64,000 nt of DNA from Rheinheimera pleomorphica (GTDB taxonomy: Bacteria; Pseudomonadota; Gammaproteobacteria; Enterobacterales; Alteromonadaceae), in contig NZ_SIRR01000003.1 of the NCBI RefSeq assembly GCF_011634895.1, forward strand, positions 558,001 to 622,000, in the 5' to 3' direction. Both the position numbers and the translations under genes were made by a program. Shown piece after piece: positions 10,027-18,301 of this stretch. The first letter of the stretch is position 1. Every line of letters starts with the position of its first letter. The notes under the pieces are model-generated. The model was not told where the DNA came from. It searched no databases and saw only the letters and a list, made by a program, of their open reading frames with translations.

Positions 10027-10058
10027 CGGCAAAGTTGTAGCCAAAAGCGAATCGGCGG

Positions 10059-10490
10059 CTAAATAGGTTTTAGGTAGGCCAGCAGTACCACCGCCAGCAA
10101 AATTAACACCGGCAGCTCGTTAAAAACGCGGTAAAAACGCGGGCTGCGCTGGTTGCGGTTGTGTTTAAAATCTGCCAGTAGTTTGAAACAATAAGCATGG
10201 TAAGCGTACAACAACGTAACCAACAGCAGCTTGTAATGCAGCCAGCTACTAACGCTAAACCAGGCCCGGCCGTAGCTGTAAATTAATAGCAAGCCAAACA
10301 CCAGCGTAAGTAAGGCAAAAGGGGTAACAAAGTACAGCAGGCGGCGTTCCATTACCTTGAACGTTGCATCGCAATCGTGGCTTTGGTTTTCAGCATGATA
10401 GACAAACAAGCGCGGTAAGTAGAAGATGCCGGCGAACCAGGCAACCATAAAAAACACATGTAATGCTTTGTAAATCAGTATGCTGGTCAT
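10059..10490 (-). CDS. hemJ: HemJ-type protoporphyrinogen IX oxidase (UPF0093 membrane protein)
   Basis: This 143-residue protein has four likely membrane helices, starting MTSILIYKALHVFFMVAWFAGIFYLPR-like, the hallmark of the HemJ family with its conserved N-terminal histidine and FYLPRLFVYH segment. HemJ oxidises protoporphyrinogen IX to protoporphyrin IX late in haem synthesis. The ATG at 10490 is chosen because it overlaps the upstream clc stop in a TCAT/ATGA arrangement, which indicates coupling. pyrB and hemL follow on the same strand, so two haem genes sit in this cluster. Confidence 0.88.
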   Translation of the reverse strand: MTSILIYKALHVFFMVAWFAGIFYLPRLFVYHAENQSHDCDATFKVMERRLLYFVTPFALLTLVFGLLLIYSYGRAWFSVSSWLHYKLLLVTLLYAYHAYCFKLLADFKHNRNQRSPRFYRVFNELPVLILLAVVLLAYLKPI

Positions 10491-12193
10491 AATAGATTGT
10501 TCTGTTTTACTAATAAACTGCGTACCTGATCCCAACGGATAATACCAATCAGCTGGCCAGGCTCCTGCTCACGATAAATGTACACGGCGCCCTCGCGCTT
10601 GTCTTCCAAAATAGCAAACACCTCTGCCATTGTCGCCTGATGGTTCAGTCCCTGCAGCGGCAAATAGTGTACTGCGCTGGCGCCGGTCATAGATAATTGT
10701 ACGTCATAGCTGGCCAGTAATAACTCTGTGCTATCGCCCTGCTTGCGCCGTACCAGCAGTTGCTGAGGCGGCTCCAGTGTATCAAGCGTTTGCATCACCT
10801 GCTGCTCGTCCGGGTTATCCAGCAGTTGATACTGATTATCCAGCAGCGCTAAAACGCCGACCTTTTGCAGCACGTCATCGGCCGGAGAGAGTTTGTAAGG
10901 CATTTGCAAAAAGTCCAGCTGCAGCAAAAAAATCGACTTGTTATTGAAAAACTGTACACCGGTAATATAGGCAGTGGTGATCACCAGCATTGCCGGGACG
11001 ATAATGCCCGGATTATGTGCCAGTTCCATCACTGCTACCAATGCCGCCAATGGCGCGTGCATGGTAGCGGCCATTAAACCAGCCATGCCCAGTACAGCGT
11101 AAGTGCCGGCGATACTGTTATCACCGATGACAGCAGAAGGCACTATCGCCAGTATGGTGCCCAGCACTATACCAATTCCAAACACCGGGCCGATAACGCC
11201 GCCGGGTACACCCAGGCCTAACGCAAATAGCGTTAGCAGCATTTTACCGATGAAAATAGTTAATAGCAGGGCGATGTCGTTTGGCGCATTAACCGCATAG
11301 AAAATCGCGCCGCTCTCTGCGCCCATGGCATGGGGAATAACATAGCCAACAGCCGCCGTTAGTGCACCGGCCAACACCAGACGCAGCAACAAAGGCCAGT
11401 TTCTGAATAGCTTAATCAGCCGCATCAGGTTTTTATTAAACACAAAAGCAATAGCGCCAAACACGATACCGCACAACACCAGATAAGGCAGATGCCAGCC
11501 GCTAATGGAGACGATATTGAGCAGTGCCAGTTCTTTATCGCTGCCAAAAACGCTTTGTGTCACCAAAGCCCCGACCACAGAGGACAGCATAATAGGAATA
11601 AACACGTGCACCCGGTATTCACGCAGCACCACTTCCATGACAAAAATTACCGCGGCCAGAGGGGTGTTAAATGACGCCGATATCCCGGCAGCGATACCAC
11701 AACCGGCCAGAATACGAATGCTGTTGTACGGTAACTGCAAATATTTACCGAGTGTGCTGGCGCCGTATGCGCCTAAATGCACTGACGGGCCTTCGCGACC
11801 AACTGAAAAACCGCTGGCCAGCGCCAGTATGCCGCCAAAAAACTGATTTAACGTATTGCGGGTTGGCATAGTGCCGTACTTGAGCTTGATACGATGAATG
11901 ACAAAGGGGATCCCCAGCCGGTAATGTTTATAACCGGTAACCCAGGCGATAATACCAATTAGCACCGCGCCAGCCAGCGGCAACAGCCAGCGGATATCGC
12001 TGCCTACGGAGGAAAAGTCATCGGTTTTATCAAGGAAGAAACTTTGCAGGCCAATAATGGCCAGACGAAACAAAATAATCAAAATAGCGGCTGCCAGCCC
12101 GCCGAGCATGCCTAAAATGCACAGTTGTAACGAGGTTTGCGGTAAAGCCAAGCGACGTTGTAGAGATACCAGCCAGATTTGCCAGCGCTGCAT
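10487..12193 (-). CDS. CLC-family chloride channel/transporter with C-terminal CBS-like domain
   Basis: The 568-residue protein has a CLC membrane domain (about residues 20-430, some 10-12 helices) and a C-terminal CBS-like region (about 440-565). The gating glutamate lies in GREGPSVHLGA (Glu near 134), and the late pore motif is GVPGGVIGPVFG. Two canonical positions differ. The GSGIP selectivity loop reads RLGIP, so its serine is replaced by leucine. The site of the E. coli proton glutamate E203 reads Val (FVMEVVLRE). Whether this is a channel, an exchanger or an altered-anion transporter cannot be decided from sequence. It leads the minus-strand run clc-hemJ-pyrB-hemL and is divergent from erpA. 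Confidence 0.9.
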   Translation of the reverse strand: MQRWQIWLVSLQRRLALPQTSLQLCILGMLGGLAAAILIILFRLAIIGLQSFFLDKTDDFSSVGSDIRWLLPLAGAVLIGIIAWVTGYKHYRLGIPFVIHRIKLKYGTMPTRNTLNQFFGGILALASGFSVGREGPSVHLGAYGASTLGKYLQLPYNSIRILAGCGIAAGISASFNTPLAAVIFVMEVVLREYRVHVFIPIMLSSVVGALVTQSVFGSDKELALLNIVSISGWHLPYLVLCGIVFGAIAFVFNKNLMRLIKLFRNWPLLLRLVLAGALTAAVGYVIPHAMGAESGAIFYAVNAPNDIALLLTIFIGKMLLTLFALGLGVPGGVIGPVFGIGIVLGTILAIVPSAVIGDNSIAGTYAVLGMAGLMAATMHAPLAALVAVMELAHNPGIIVPAMLVITTAYITGVQFFNNKSIFLLQLDFLQMPYKLSPADDVLQKVGVLALLDNQYQLLDNPDEQQVMQTLDTLEPPQQLLVRRKQGDSTELLLASYDVQLSMTGASAVHYLPLQGLNHQATMAEVFAILEDKREGAVYIYREQEPGQLIGIIRWDQVRSLLVKQNNLL

Positions 12194-12295
12194 AAGTCAT
12201 AACACCCGTGTAAGTTATTACAGAGTTTAACATAAGTTGCTGACTAATCAGCTTAAAAGTAACTATTGCCGCAAACAAACGGGGATAATAGGCTA

Positions 12296-12328
12296 ATACT
12301 TGAATAAAACAGTCAGGTATTAGATAAT
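12296..12328 (+). promoter_or_regulatory. erpA promoter overlapped by a predicted type 1 IscR site
   Basis: Promoter: TTGAAT (12300-12305), 17-bp spacer, GATAAT (12323-12328). Positions 12296-12320 read ATACTTGAAT, then AAAAC, then AGTCAGGTAT. This matches the published 25-bp type 1 IscR pattern (ATA-SYYGACT-RWWWY-AGTC-RRSTAT) at all positions but one. The site covers the -35 and spacer, so repression by [2Fe-2S]-IscR is expected, as for E. coli Fe-S genes. The iscR gene is not in the window. Confidence 0.65.
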
Positions 12329-12358
12329 TCCATCCCTTGCAATACCTGTGGAGTTGTT

Positions 12359-12700
12359 ATGTCAGAGCCAGCTGTACCTATTGAATTTACTGAAGCGGCA
12401 GCACGCAAAGTTGCCCTGCTGGTCAGTGAGGAAGAAAACCCGGAGCTTAAGTTGCGGGTGTATATTACCGGTGGCGGTTGCTCAGGTTTTCAATATGGCT
12501 TTACGTTTGACGAGAAAGTCAATGAAGGTGACTTTGTCGTAGAAAAGCAAGGGGTTGCCATGGTGGTGGATCCGATGAGCCTGCAGTACCTGATGGGCGG
12601 TGTGGTCGATTACACTGAAGGCCTGCAAGGCAGTCGCTTTATTGTGCAAAACCCAAATGCGACAACCACTTGTGGTTGTGGCTCATCATTTTCTGTTTAG
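12359..12700 (+). CDS. erpA: Iron-sulfur cluster insertion protein ErpA (A-type carrier)
   Basis: A 113-residue A-type carrier that accepts clusters from the Isc machinery and delivers them to apoproteins such as IspG/IspH. The three ligand cysteines are present: Cys41 in [11 protein letters not shown], and Cys105 and Cys107 in [11 protein letters not shown] at the C-terminus. VDPMSLQYL and the near-identity to E. coli ErpA over its whole length separate it from IscA and SufA. The gene stands alone behind a predicted IscR-responsive promoter. Confidence 0.97.
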   Translation: MSEPAVPIEFTEAAARKVALLVSEEENPELKLRVYITGGGCSGFQYGFTFDEKVNEGDFVVEKQGVAMVVDPMSLQYLMGGVVDYTEGLQGSRFIVQNPNATTTCGCGSSFSV

Positions 12701-12756
12701 TATTTGTATATATTGTAAATTTAACGATACATACTGGTCTGGCCTGCTGCTGATAA

Positions 12757-12933
12757 TTACTCATGTTGTGTCAGCAGCATAATCAGCCAAAGGCTGAGGG
12801 CAATCACCAGATTAAAGCTAATAATATAGCTAAACCCTTTCCAGCCTTGTCTGATGTTCCAGCCGTGCTGCTGTAAGTACCAGTACCACAGCGCACACAT
12901 CAGCAGCGGCAACAGAAACAACAGTTTTATCAT
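12757..12933 (-). CDS. Small two-helix membrane protein, function unknown
   Basis: On the minus strand an ATG at 12933 opens a 58-residue frame beginning MIKLLFLLPLLMCALWYWY, then a short polar loop (QQHGWNIRQGWKGF) and a second hydrophobic segment (IISFNLVIALSLWLIMLL) ending THE. Two membrane helices joined by a basic, Gly/Trp-containing loop make a coherent protein, and AGAG lies upstream as a weak ribosome site. It is convergent with erpA. The family is not recognised; a conserved small membrane protein is the best guess. Confidence 0.55.
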   Translation of the reverse strand: MIKLLFLLPLLMCALWYWYLQQHGWNIRQGWKGFSYIISFNLVIALSLWLIMLLTQHE

Positions 12934-13091
12934 GTCAGCTCTCTTTTTTTGTCGTGCGGTTTAATCTAGCATAGCGGCATATTTGCCCTAAAAACAACAG
13001 CTAAACACCAGTGTAAAGTCTCTTTACAGTTTTTAACGCTTGTAGCTGTACGCTTGTCGCATCCTGTGGTTTAATTAACCGATTTTTATTG

Positions 13092-13111
13092 CTTATTGCC
13101 TATGCAATAAG
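13092..13111. promoter_or_regulatory. Perfect 8-bp dyad upstream of the XRE regulator
   Basis: CTTATTGC (13092-13099) and GCAATAAG (13104-13111) are separated by 4 bp. The dyad lies about 70 bp before the XRE gene, ahead of CATAAT/TTGACA-like sequence near 13140-13149. It could be an operator for autoregulation or a small hairpin; the remaining 12940-13180 region holds no other gene. Confidence 0.35.
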
Positions 13112-13180
13112 GTTTGGATTTTTTTTGCAGGAAGTATTTTTGACATAATAAAAGCGTAACACGCTGGGAGAAGAAAAAAC

Positions 13181-13423
13181 ATGAAAGGTACAAAAAGCGT
13201 TATTTCTGATGAGAACAAGCGTCTGTGTGTCTGGCTGAAGCGTCAGCGTCAGGAAAAAGGCCACACGATGCGTAGTTTGTCAGAGATTTTAGGGACGCCG
13301 CATTCCTTCATCGGTAAAGTAGAAAATCAGGAGCGCCGGCTGGATGTCATTGAATACGTCCGTTACTGCCAGGCGCTGGATGTTGACCCCACGGAAGGGT
13401 TAAAACAGGTACTGTCAGCCTGA
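13181..13423 (+). CDS. XRE-family helix-turn-helix regulator (small)
   Basis: The 80-residue protein is essentially one Cro/CI-type helix-turn-helix domain: LKRQRQEKGHTMRSLSEILGTPHSFIGKVENQERRLDVIEYVRYCQALD, with the recognition helix around SFIGKVENQERR. There is no sensor domain and no obvious toxin or restriction partner beside it. The start follows GGGAGAAG at good spacing. It may control its own promoter through the dyad at 13092-13111 (inference). A strong terminator follows the stop at once, so it is monocistronic. Confidence 0.85.
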   Translation: MKGTKSVISDENKRLCVWLKRQRQEKGHTMRSLSEILGTPHSFIGKVENQERRLDVIEYVRYCQALDVDPTEGLKQVLSA

Positions 13424-13432
13424 ATTACACCG

Positions 13433-13460
13433 AAACGCCGCTAACCAGCGGCGTTTTGTT
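13433..13460. terminator. Bidirectional rho-independent terminator between the XRE gene and ampG
   Basis: AAACGCCGC (13433-13441) pairs with GCGGCGTTT (13448-13456) around a 6-nt loop, followed by TTGTTTT on the plus strand. The left arm overlaps the ampG stop codon, so the hairpin serves both convergent genes. Confidence 0.8.
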
Positions 13461-14775
13461 TTCTTAATCGCTGTTTCTCCACCAACACAATTAATAGCAA
13501 TGCCGGGATGCCCATTAGCGCGGTCATAATAAAAAACGGGCTATATCCCAGCTGCTCCACCCAACTGCCGGAAAAGCCGCCAACAAACTTTGGCAGCAGC
13601 AACATCAGCGAACTGAACATGGCGTACTGGGTGGCGGTAAAGGCCAGATTAACCAACGAAGATAAATAAGCGATAAAGGCGCTGGTCGCGATACCGGCAC
13701 TTAAATTATCGGCAGAAATAATCAGGGTTAACCAGGCCAGGTCATAGCCAATCTGGCTTAAAGCGGCAAACAGTAGATTTGTTGCGGCGCTTAGCAGTGC
13801 ACCTAAAAACAGAATTTTAGCCGTGCCAAACCGGTTAATCAGTACGCCGCCTAAAGCAGCGCCAAGCAGTGTCATCAACACGCCATAGATTTTAGAAATA
13901 CTGGCGACTTCTTCTTTGCTAAACCCCATATCGACATAAAAGGCATTAGCCATCACACCCATCACAATATCGGTGAGCCGGTAACAGGCAATCAGGGCCA
14001 GAATTACCAGCGCATGCCACTTATAGCGGCTGAAAAAGTCGATAAAAGGGGCGACAACGGCCTGTTGCAACCAACCGAGGCAACGCTGCCAGGCTGTGCC
14101 ACCAGCGCTGGTATGTTGCTGCAGCTGACTAACCGGTTCTTTACTGGCTAAGGTTGTTACTATGCCAGGCAGCATACAAAGTGCCATGGCCAGATAAGCC
14201 AGCTGCCAACCAGCCAGATCGTAGCTGTCATTAGCCGAAAACAGTGCCGCCAGCCATAAGGTACCCGCGGATGCCAAAATCATCGCCAGCCGGTAACCGG
14301 TAAGATAAGCGGCCGCCAGTGCTGCTTGCAACTGTTCAGGTGCGCTCTCGATACGAAAGGCATCTACATTAATGTCCTGCGTAGCAGAGGCAAAAGCCAG
14401 CAGTACGGCAAAGGCTGCCATCAGGGCCAGGTTTTGCTGCGGATCTGTCGCGGCCATACACAGTACAGCGGCGACAATCGCCAGTTGTGACAGCAGTAAC
14501 CAGCTGCGACGGCGCCCCAGCTTGCGGTGCAGGTAGGGTATTTGCAAATGGTCGGCCAGCGGGGACCACAGCCATTTTATCGCGTAGGCCAGTGCAACCC
14601 AGCTGAAATAACCGATGTCGGCGCGTGATACACCCGCCTCACGTAGCCAGAAAGATAAGACACCAAATACCAGCATCAAGGGTAAACCGCTGGAGAAACC
14701 GAAGATAAAAATAGCGAGCACACGGCGCTGGCAGTATATACTGAGGCCGCTGAGCCAGGACAGGTAGTGGGGCAC
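13441..14775 (-). CDS. ampG: AmpG-type muropeptide permease (MFS)
   Basis: Inner-membrane major-facilitator protein that imports GlcNAc-1,6-anhydro-MurNAc peptides for wall recycling; in other species it feeds AmpR/AmpC signalling. The 444-residue sequence has about 12 hydrophobic segments and the family signatures FGFSSGLPL (N-terminal), a basic loop after helix 2-3 (HRKLGRRRSW) and ATQDINVDAFRIE. The start is a GTG at 14775, 8 nt after AAGG on the minus strand. E. coli pairs yajG with ampG; here yajG lies three genes upstream in the same direction, so the association is kept but interrupted. Confidence 0.92.
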   Translation of the reverse strand: MPHYLSWLSGLSIYCQRRVLAIFIFGFSSGLPLMLVFGVLSFWLREAGVSRADIGYFSWVALAYAIKWLWSPLADHLQIPYLHRKLGRRRSWLLLSQLAIVAAVLCMAATDPQQNLALMAAFAVLLAFASATQDINVDAFRIESAPEQLQAALAAAYLTGYRLAMILASAGTLWLAALFSANDSYDLAGWQLAYLAMALCMLPGIVTTLASKEPVSQLQQHTSAGGTAWQRCLGWLQQAVVAPFIDFFSRYKWHALVILALIACYRLTDIVMGVMANAFYVDMGFSKEEVASISKIYGVLMTLLGAALGGVLINRFGTAKILFLGALLSAATNLLFAALSQIGYDLAWLTLIISADNLSAGIATSAFIAYLSSLVNLAFTATQYAMFSSLMLLLPKFVGGFSGSWVEQLGYSPFFIMTALMGIPALLLIVLVEKQRLRKQNAAG

Positions 14776-14839
14776 ACTAAAACCTTACAACAATCAATGA
14801 TAACTGTAGCTTACCTGCCGTTGCTGATGGGTCAAGTGT

Positions 14840-15178
14840 TTATGGTCTGACCCCGACACAGTCGGCTGGTGCAACGCCGACCCCTTTGAGGTAACAGATG
14901 CAATCCTGAATGCTGCGGCGCAACTGCTTATTGGCACGTAATTGATTGTCGGGCCAGAATTCCAGCTGATGAATAAGGTGCCAGAACACCAGCTCACGAC
15001 GGGTATAGGGTAATTGCACACCAGCATTTAACTGCGCCCATTCTTCCAGAGTGTCCCAGACAAACAAATGCAGCTCGCTGTGCGGCAAGCGGCCACGAAA
15101 GTAGCGTGAGATATAAAATATCAGCTGTTGTGACTTTTGTTCAATAAACTGCTCTGGCATAACCTGACTTAACAGCAC
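14840..15178 (-). CDS. Conserved-looking hypothetical protein, 112 residues
   Basis: A soluble protein with aromatic-rich amphipathic helices (IFYISRYFRGRL, LHLFVWDTLEEW, ELVFWHLIHQLEFW) and no signal peptide. It begins at a GTG (15178) or at an ATG six codons later; neither has a strong ribosome site. The last residues (GVGVAPADCVGVRP) look unlike the rest and may be a recent 3' extension. It lies between the cyclophilin gene and ampG on the same strand. The coherent amino-acid pattern supports a real gene; the function is unknown. Confidence 0.6.
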   Translation of the reverse strand: MLLSQVMPEQFIEQKSQQLIFYISRYFRGRLPHSELHLFVWDTLEEWAQLNAGVQLPYTRRELVFWHLIHQLEFWPDNQLRANKQLRRSIQDCICYLKGVGVAPADCVGVRP

Positions 15179-15215
15179 CCACGGGTTAAGGTCGTTAAGC
15201 CAAGTATAGCCGGTT

Positions 15216-15800
15216 TTACTGCTCTGGCAGGATGATTGCCATTTTTAGTAACACCTTCTCAAGGGGCACATTAGGCCAACCTAATTCAGCTGAGGTATCT
15301 GTCTGAACTGTCCTTATTTTTTCGATGACCTCGCTACCTTCACTGATGTAACCAAACACGGCATAGCCCCAGGTTCGGCCAGGGTCCAAATGCGGGTTAT
15401 CCTGTAAATTAAAATAAAACTGGCTGGTCGCGCTGTGCGGATCGGTCAATCTGGCCATTGCGATGGTGTACAGCTGGTTTTTCAGGCCATTGCCGGATTC
15501 ATTGAAAATAGGTTTCAGCTCTTCTACCGCCTGGTAGTTAGCGTCATAACCGCCGCCTTGTAACACAAACTCCGGCTCCAGCCGGTGAAACAAGGTGTTG
15601 TCGTAGCGCTTGTTTTTTACATAGCTAAGAAAGTTATTGACGCTGATAGGCGCCCGGCTGCGGTCCAGTTCAACCACAATATCACCGTGAGACGTTATCA
15701 GCTTTACTTTGGGGTAGAGATTGTCAGGCTGAATAAATTGCCCGGCTGATGCGAAAACGGCATTGCAGAATAACAATAATAACAGATAGCAAAAACGCAT
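15216..15800 (-). CDS. Periplasmic cyclophilin-type peptidyl-prolyl cis-trans isomerase
   Basis: The 194-residue protein has a signal peptide (MRFCYLLLLLFCNAVFASA) and a single cyclophilin domain with NFLSYVKNKRYDNTLFHRL, FVLQGGGYD, ATSQFYFNL and a GYAVFGYI strand, close to the PpiA group. It should speed proline isomerisation in exported proteins. The bulk active-site pattern (FHR, QGG, SQFY) is present. It starts 1 bp after the stop of the yajG-like gene, so the two are co-transcribed. Confidence 0.88.
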   Translation of the reverse strand: MRFCYLLLLLFCNAVFASAGQFIQPDNLYPKVKLITSHGDIVVELDRSRAPISVNNFLSYVKNKRYDNTLFHRLEPEFVLQGGGYDANYQAVEELKPIFNESGNGLKNQLYTIAMARLTDPHSATSQFYFNLQDNPHLDPGRTWGYAVFGYISEGSEVIEKIRTVQTDTSAELGWPNVPLEKVLLKMAIILPEQ

Positions 15801-15801
15801 A

Positions 15802-16353
15802 TTAGCTCCTTACTGCCTGATGCCAGCTTGGGTCCTGTAGTAGCTGTGTTAACACCTGCTCGGTTAATACCCGCAGCTCACGCTCTACTGCTGCTACATC
15901 CATTTTAAACGGGGCGGTAAAGCTGCTGTCACCGGAGTAGGTTTTGCTGAAGGTGCCCTGCTCATTTTGCACAAATACGGTCAGTGCCACCTGATTGGTA
16001 ACCGCATGCTCCAGTGTACGCTGTTCCACCAGCGCTTGTAGCTGTGCAATCCGGACAGTCATCCGGTTACTACTATTGTTATCCAGCTGAGCCCCTTGGG
16101 CGTTAAGTGCCTGCGTCAGCGTTTGCTCTAATTGCAGCCGCACATCATTGCTGGCTTTAATTTGTTGCACCTTATCACCGTTTCGCAGTCGCAAGGTATA
16201 GGGCAAACCACGTTCATCGCTGACATTAAAAGCAAAACGACTTTGCTGCAATTGATTAGACTGTGGTAAAAACACTTGGGGTGCAATAATAAAGCCCGGT
16301 GTTGGGCTGCTGCAGCCGGTAAGCAGCAGTAACGAGAGGAATACAGCGCGCAT
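15802..16353 (-). CDS. yajG: YajG-family lipoprotein
   Basis: A 183-residue lipoprotein. MRAVFLSLLLLTGC gives a signal peptide ending in a lipobox with Cys14 as the acylated residue. The mature part has the YajG features FIIAPQVFLP, FNVSDER and a long DxR...RLQLEQTLTQAL helix. The function of the family is not established; in E. coli it is linked to ampG, which is also nearby here. The ATG at 16353 follows AGGAG by 6 nt; a longer frame to 16416 would run into rlmG and lose the signal peptide. Confidence 0.85.
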   Translation of the reverse strand: MRAVFLSLLLLTGCSSPTPGFIIAPQVFLPQSNQLQQSRFAFNVSDERGLPYTLRLRNGDKVQQIKASNDVRLQLEQTLTQALNAQGAQLDNNSSNRMTVRIAQLQALVEQRTLEHAVTNQVALTVFVQNEQGTFSKTYSGDSSFTAPFKMDVAAVERELRVLTEQVLTQLLQDPSWHQAVRS

Positions 16354-16355
16354 TT

Positions 16356-17519
16356 TTAGCTCCTTTTTATCATTTCTAAAATAACAAATTTTGGATCGGC
16401 CGCCAGTTGCCGGCAATTGCCAAACAGGCGTTGCAGATGCTGCTGATAGCCCAGATGCCGGTTTGCCACGATGCGCAACCGCCCCCCTTGTTTCAGCACT
16501 CTTTTAGCATCAGTAAACATCTGGCTGGCGATATGGCTGGTCACAGTGTGCTGCTGATGAAATGGCGGGTTACACAGTACTATATCAGCGCTCTTGTCCG
16601 GCAGCGAACTTAAGCAGTCGTCAACGATAAAGTGGCAGCGGGCGACATGCTGTGGCAAATTCTGGCTGATAGTTTGGCGGGCGGAGTCCACCGCCATATA
16701 GGACTCATCAAAAAACCACATCTGCACCGCTTTGCCCTGGCTTAACAGCGGCAGGCCCAGTACGCCATTACCACAGCCTAAGTCGATCACGGTCTGGCCA
16801 TCACTGAGTTGTGGCAAGTGCTGCAAAAAGAAGCGCGCGCCTTGATCCAGTTTTTCCCGGCTAAACACATTGGCATGGTTAACCAGCGTTATATCGCTGT
16901 CCGGCAATGGCCAGCGCAGCGGGAAGCTGTGTTGTTCTGTGCGCACCACCGCCGGGTCATACTGACACTGAATTAAGCGGCATTTCTTCACTGTCAGTGA
17001 GGCACTGGCCGGCCCCAGCGTATTACTAAACCTGGCCAGCACATTGCGGTTGATGTCTTTGGCTTTGGCACTGGCCAGAATAAGGGTATCAGGGCTGACC
17101 ACTGTTGCCAGTTGCTGCAGTATATATTGCAGATAACTGTGATTGTTCGGCAGTTTCAACACCACGATATCGGCATGTTGCGGGTAAGGTGTCAAACTGG
17201 ATTGTTGCTGCAGATTACGGGTATCGAGCTGATTTTGCTGGCGGTTATGCAACGTCGCCAACTCTGCCAGCTTAGAGTCATTGACCTGCACCTGAGCATA
17301 CTGAGCTAAAGCACAGGACAGGGCACCAAAGCTATCGTTTATCAGCAACAGCAGTGGCGAACGTTGGTGCTGCGTTTTAAACTGTGCTGCCGCTGCAAGC
17401 GTATGCTGAATTAATAACTCATCGGCGGCATCCCAGGCTTGTAAACTGCCGTTGGGTTGATGCAACGGCCAGCGCTGTAATTGCAGACTGCCTTGGGGGT
17501 ATGTAAAAGTGGTATTCAT
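16356..17519 (-). CDS. rlmG: 23S rRNA (guanine-1835-N2)-methyltransferase
   Basis: The 387-residue protein has a divergent N-terminal methyltransferase-like half and a catalytic C-terminal half with the SAM motif DLGCGNGVLGL and the exocyclic-amine methyltransferase signature NPPFHQ. This two-domain arrangement is shared by RlmG and RsmC. RlmG is favoured by the N-terminus (MNTTFTYPQGSLQLQRWP) and length. It would methylate G1835 of 23S rRNA. The ATG at 17519 is used; it is divergent from alkB with only about 30 bp between them. Confidence 0.88.
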   Translation of the reverse strand: MNTTFTYPQGSLQLQRWPLHQPNGSLQAWDAADELLIQHTLAAAAQFKTQHQRSPLLLLINDSFGALSCALAQYAQVQVNDSKLAELATLHNRQQNQLDTRNLQQQSSLTPYPQHADIVVLKLPNNHSYLQYILQQLATVVSPDTLILASAKAKDINRNVLARFSNTLGPASASLTVKKCRLIQCQYDPAVVRTEQHSFPLRWPLPDSDITLVNHANVFSREKLDQGARFFLQHLPQLSDGQTVIDLGCGNGVLGLPLLSQGKAVQMWFFDESYMAVDSARQTISQNLPQHVARCHFIVDDCLSSLPDKSADIVLCNPPFHQQHTVTSHIASQMFTDAKRVLKQGGRLRIVANRHLGYQQHLQRLFGNCRQLAADPKFVILEMIKRS

Positions 17520-17551
17520 ATAGACACAGCTAGCGAAATAAGGTGAACATT

Positions 17552-18175
17552 TTGACACGGCTACTGCACAGCGACAACCAGCAATGCCAGGCACAGCAAT
17601 TTAACCTGCCTGATGCCAGTATCAGGCTGTGGCCCAACTGGCTGACATCGCAGCACAGTACGTCCATGTTGTTAGCCTTGCAACAGCAACTGCCCTGGAG
17701 CCAGGACAGCATCATGATGTTTGGCAAGGCGGTGAAAATTCCCCGCCGCCAGGTGTGGATGGGTGATGCACATTGTCGCTACCGCTACTCGGGAACCTGT
17801 TTTGAGCCGCAGCCCTGGCAGCCACAGGTAAAAGCCATGGCGGAGCAAGTAAGCGCATTTTTGCGCCGGCCCTTTAACTGTGTGCTGCTGAATTTATATG
17901 CGGACGGACAGCAACATATGGGCTGGCATGCTGACAACGAGAAAGAACTGGGGCATGATCCCGTTATTGCATCGGTGAGTTTGGGGGCCAACCGGCGCTT
18001 TGAATTAAAGCACCGCCATCATCCCTGGCAGCTGGCGCTGGATTTAACGCCGGGCAGCTTGCTACTGATGGCAGAAGGCTGTCAGTTAAACTGGTTACAC
18101 CGGTTACCAAAGCAAACTAAGGTACAACAGCCCAGGCTGAATCTGACCTTTCGTTATATTAAAAACGTGCCTTAG
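17552..18175 (+). CDS. AlkB-family Fe(II)/2-oxoglutarate dioxygenase (DNA repair, ABH2/3-like)
   Basis: About 207 residues. The dioxygenase core shows the PRRQVWMGD substrate loop, the HxD motif in MGWHADNEKELG, the distal histidine in WLHRLPK and the arginine pair in PRLNLTFRYI that binds 2-oxoglutarate. The family oxidatively removes 1-methyladenine and 3-methylcytosine lesions; the sequence resembles the ABH2/ABH3-like group more than E. coli AlkB. A TTG at 17552 follows AAGGTG with 6-nt spacing and is preferred; a GTG at 17543 is the alternative. No ada gene is adjacent. Confidence 0.88.
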   Translation: MTRLLHSDNQQCQAQQFNLPDASIRLWPNWLTSQHSTSMLLALQQQLPWSQDSIMMFGKAVKIPRRQVWMGDAHCRYRYSGTCFEPQPWQPQVKAMAEQVSAFLRRPFNCVLLNLYADGQQHMGWHADNEKELGHDPVIASVSLGANRRFELKHRHHPWQLALDLTPGSLLLMAEGCQLNWLHRLPKQTKVQQPRLNLTFRYIKNVP

Positions 18176-18301
18176 ACAAAATTATTTTTAGTAGCATCGC
18201 CAGCCCGTTAGTCAGGATTATTTCGCTTGACAGCCAAAGCGGCTGGCAAGTTTAACGGCGGCATCTAGAGTTAGTAAAAAGGACGAAAAAGGATTAGAGC
18301 T

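Noticed and set aside
14846-14862. GGGGTCAGA shared (as complement) between the end of the 112-residue gene and the recJ hairpin
   Set aside because: Only 9 bp are shared and no further alignment was found; could be chance.
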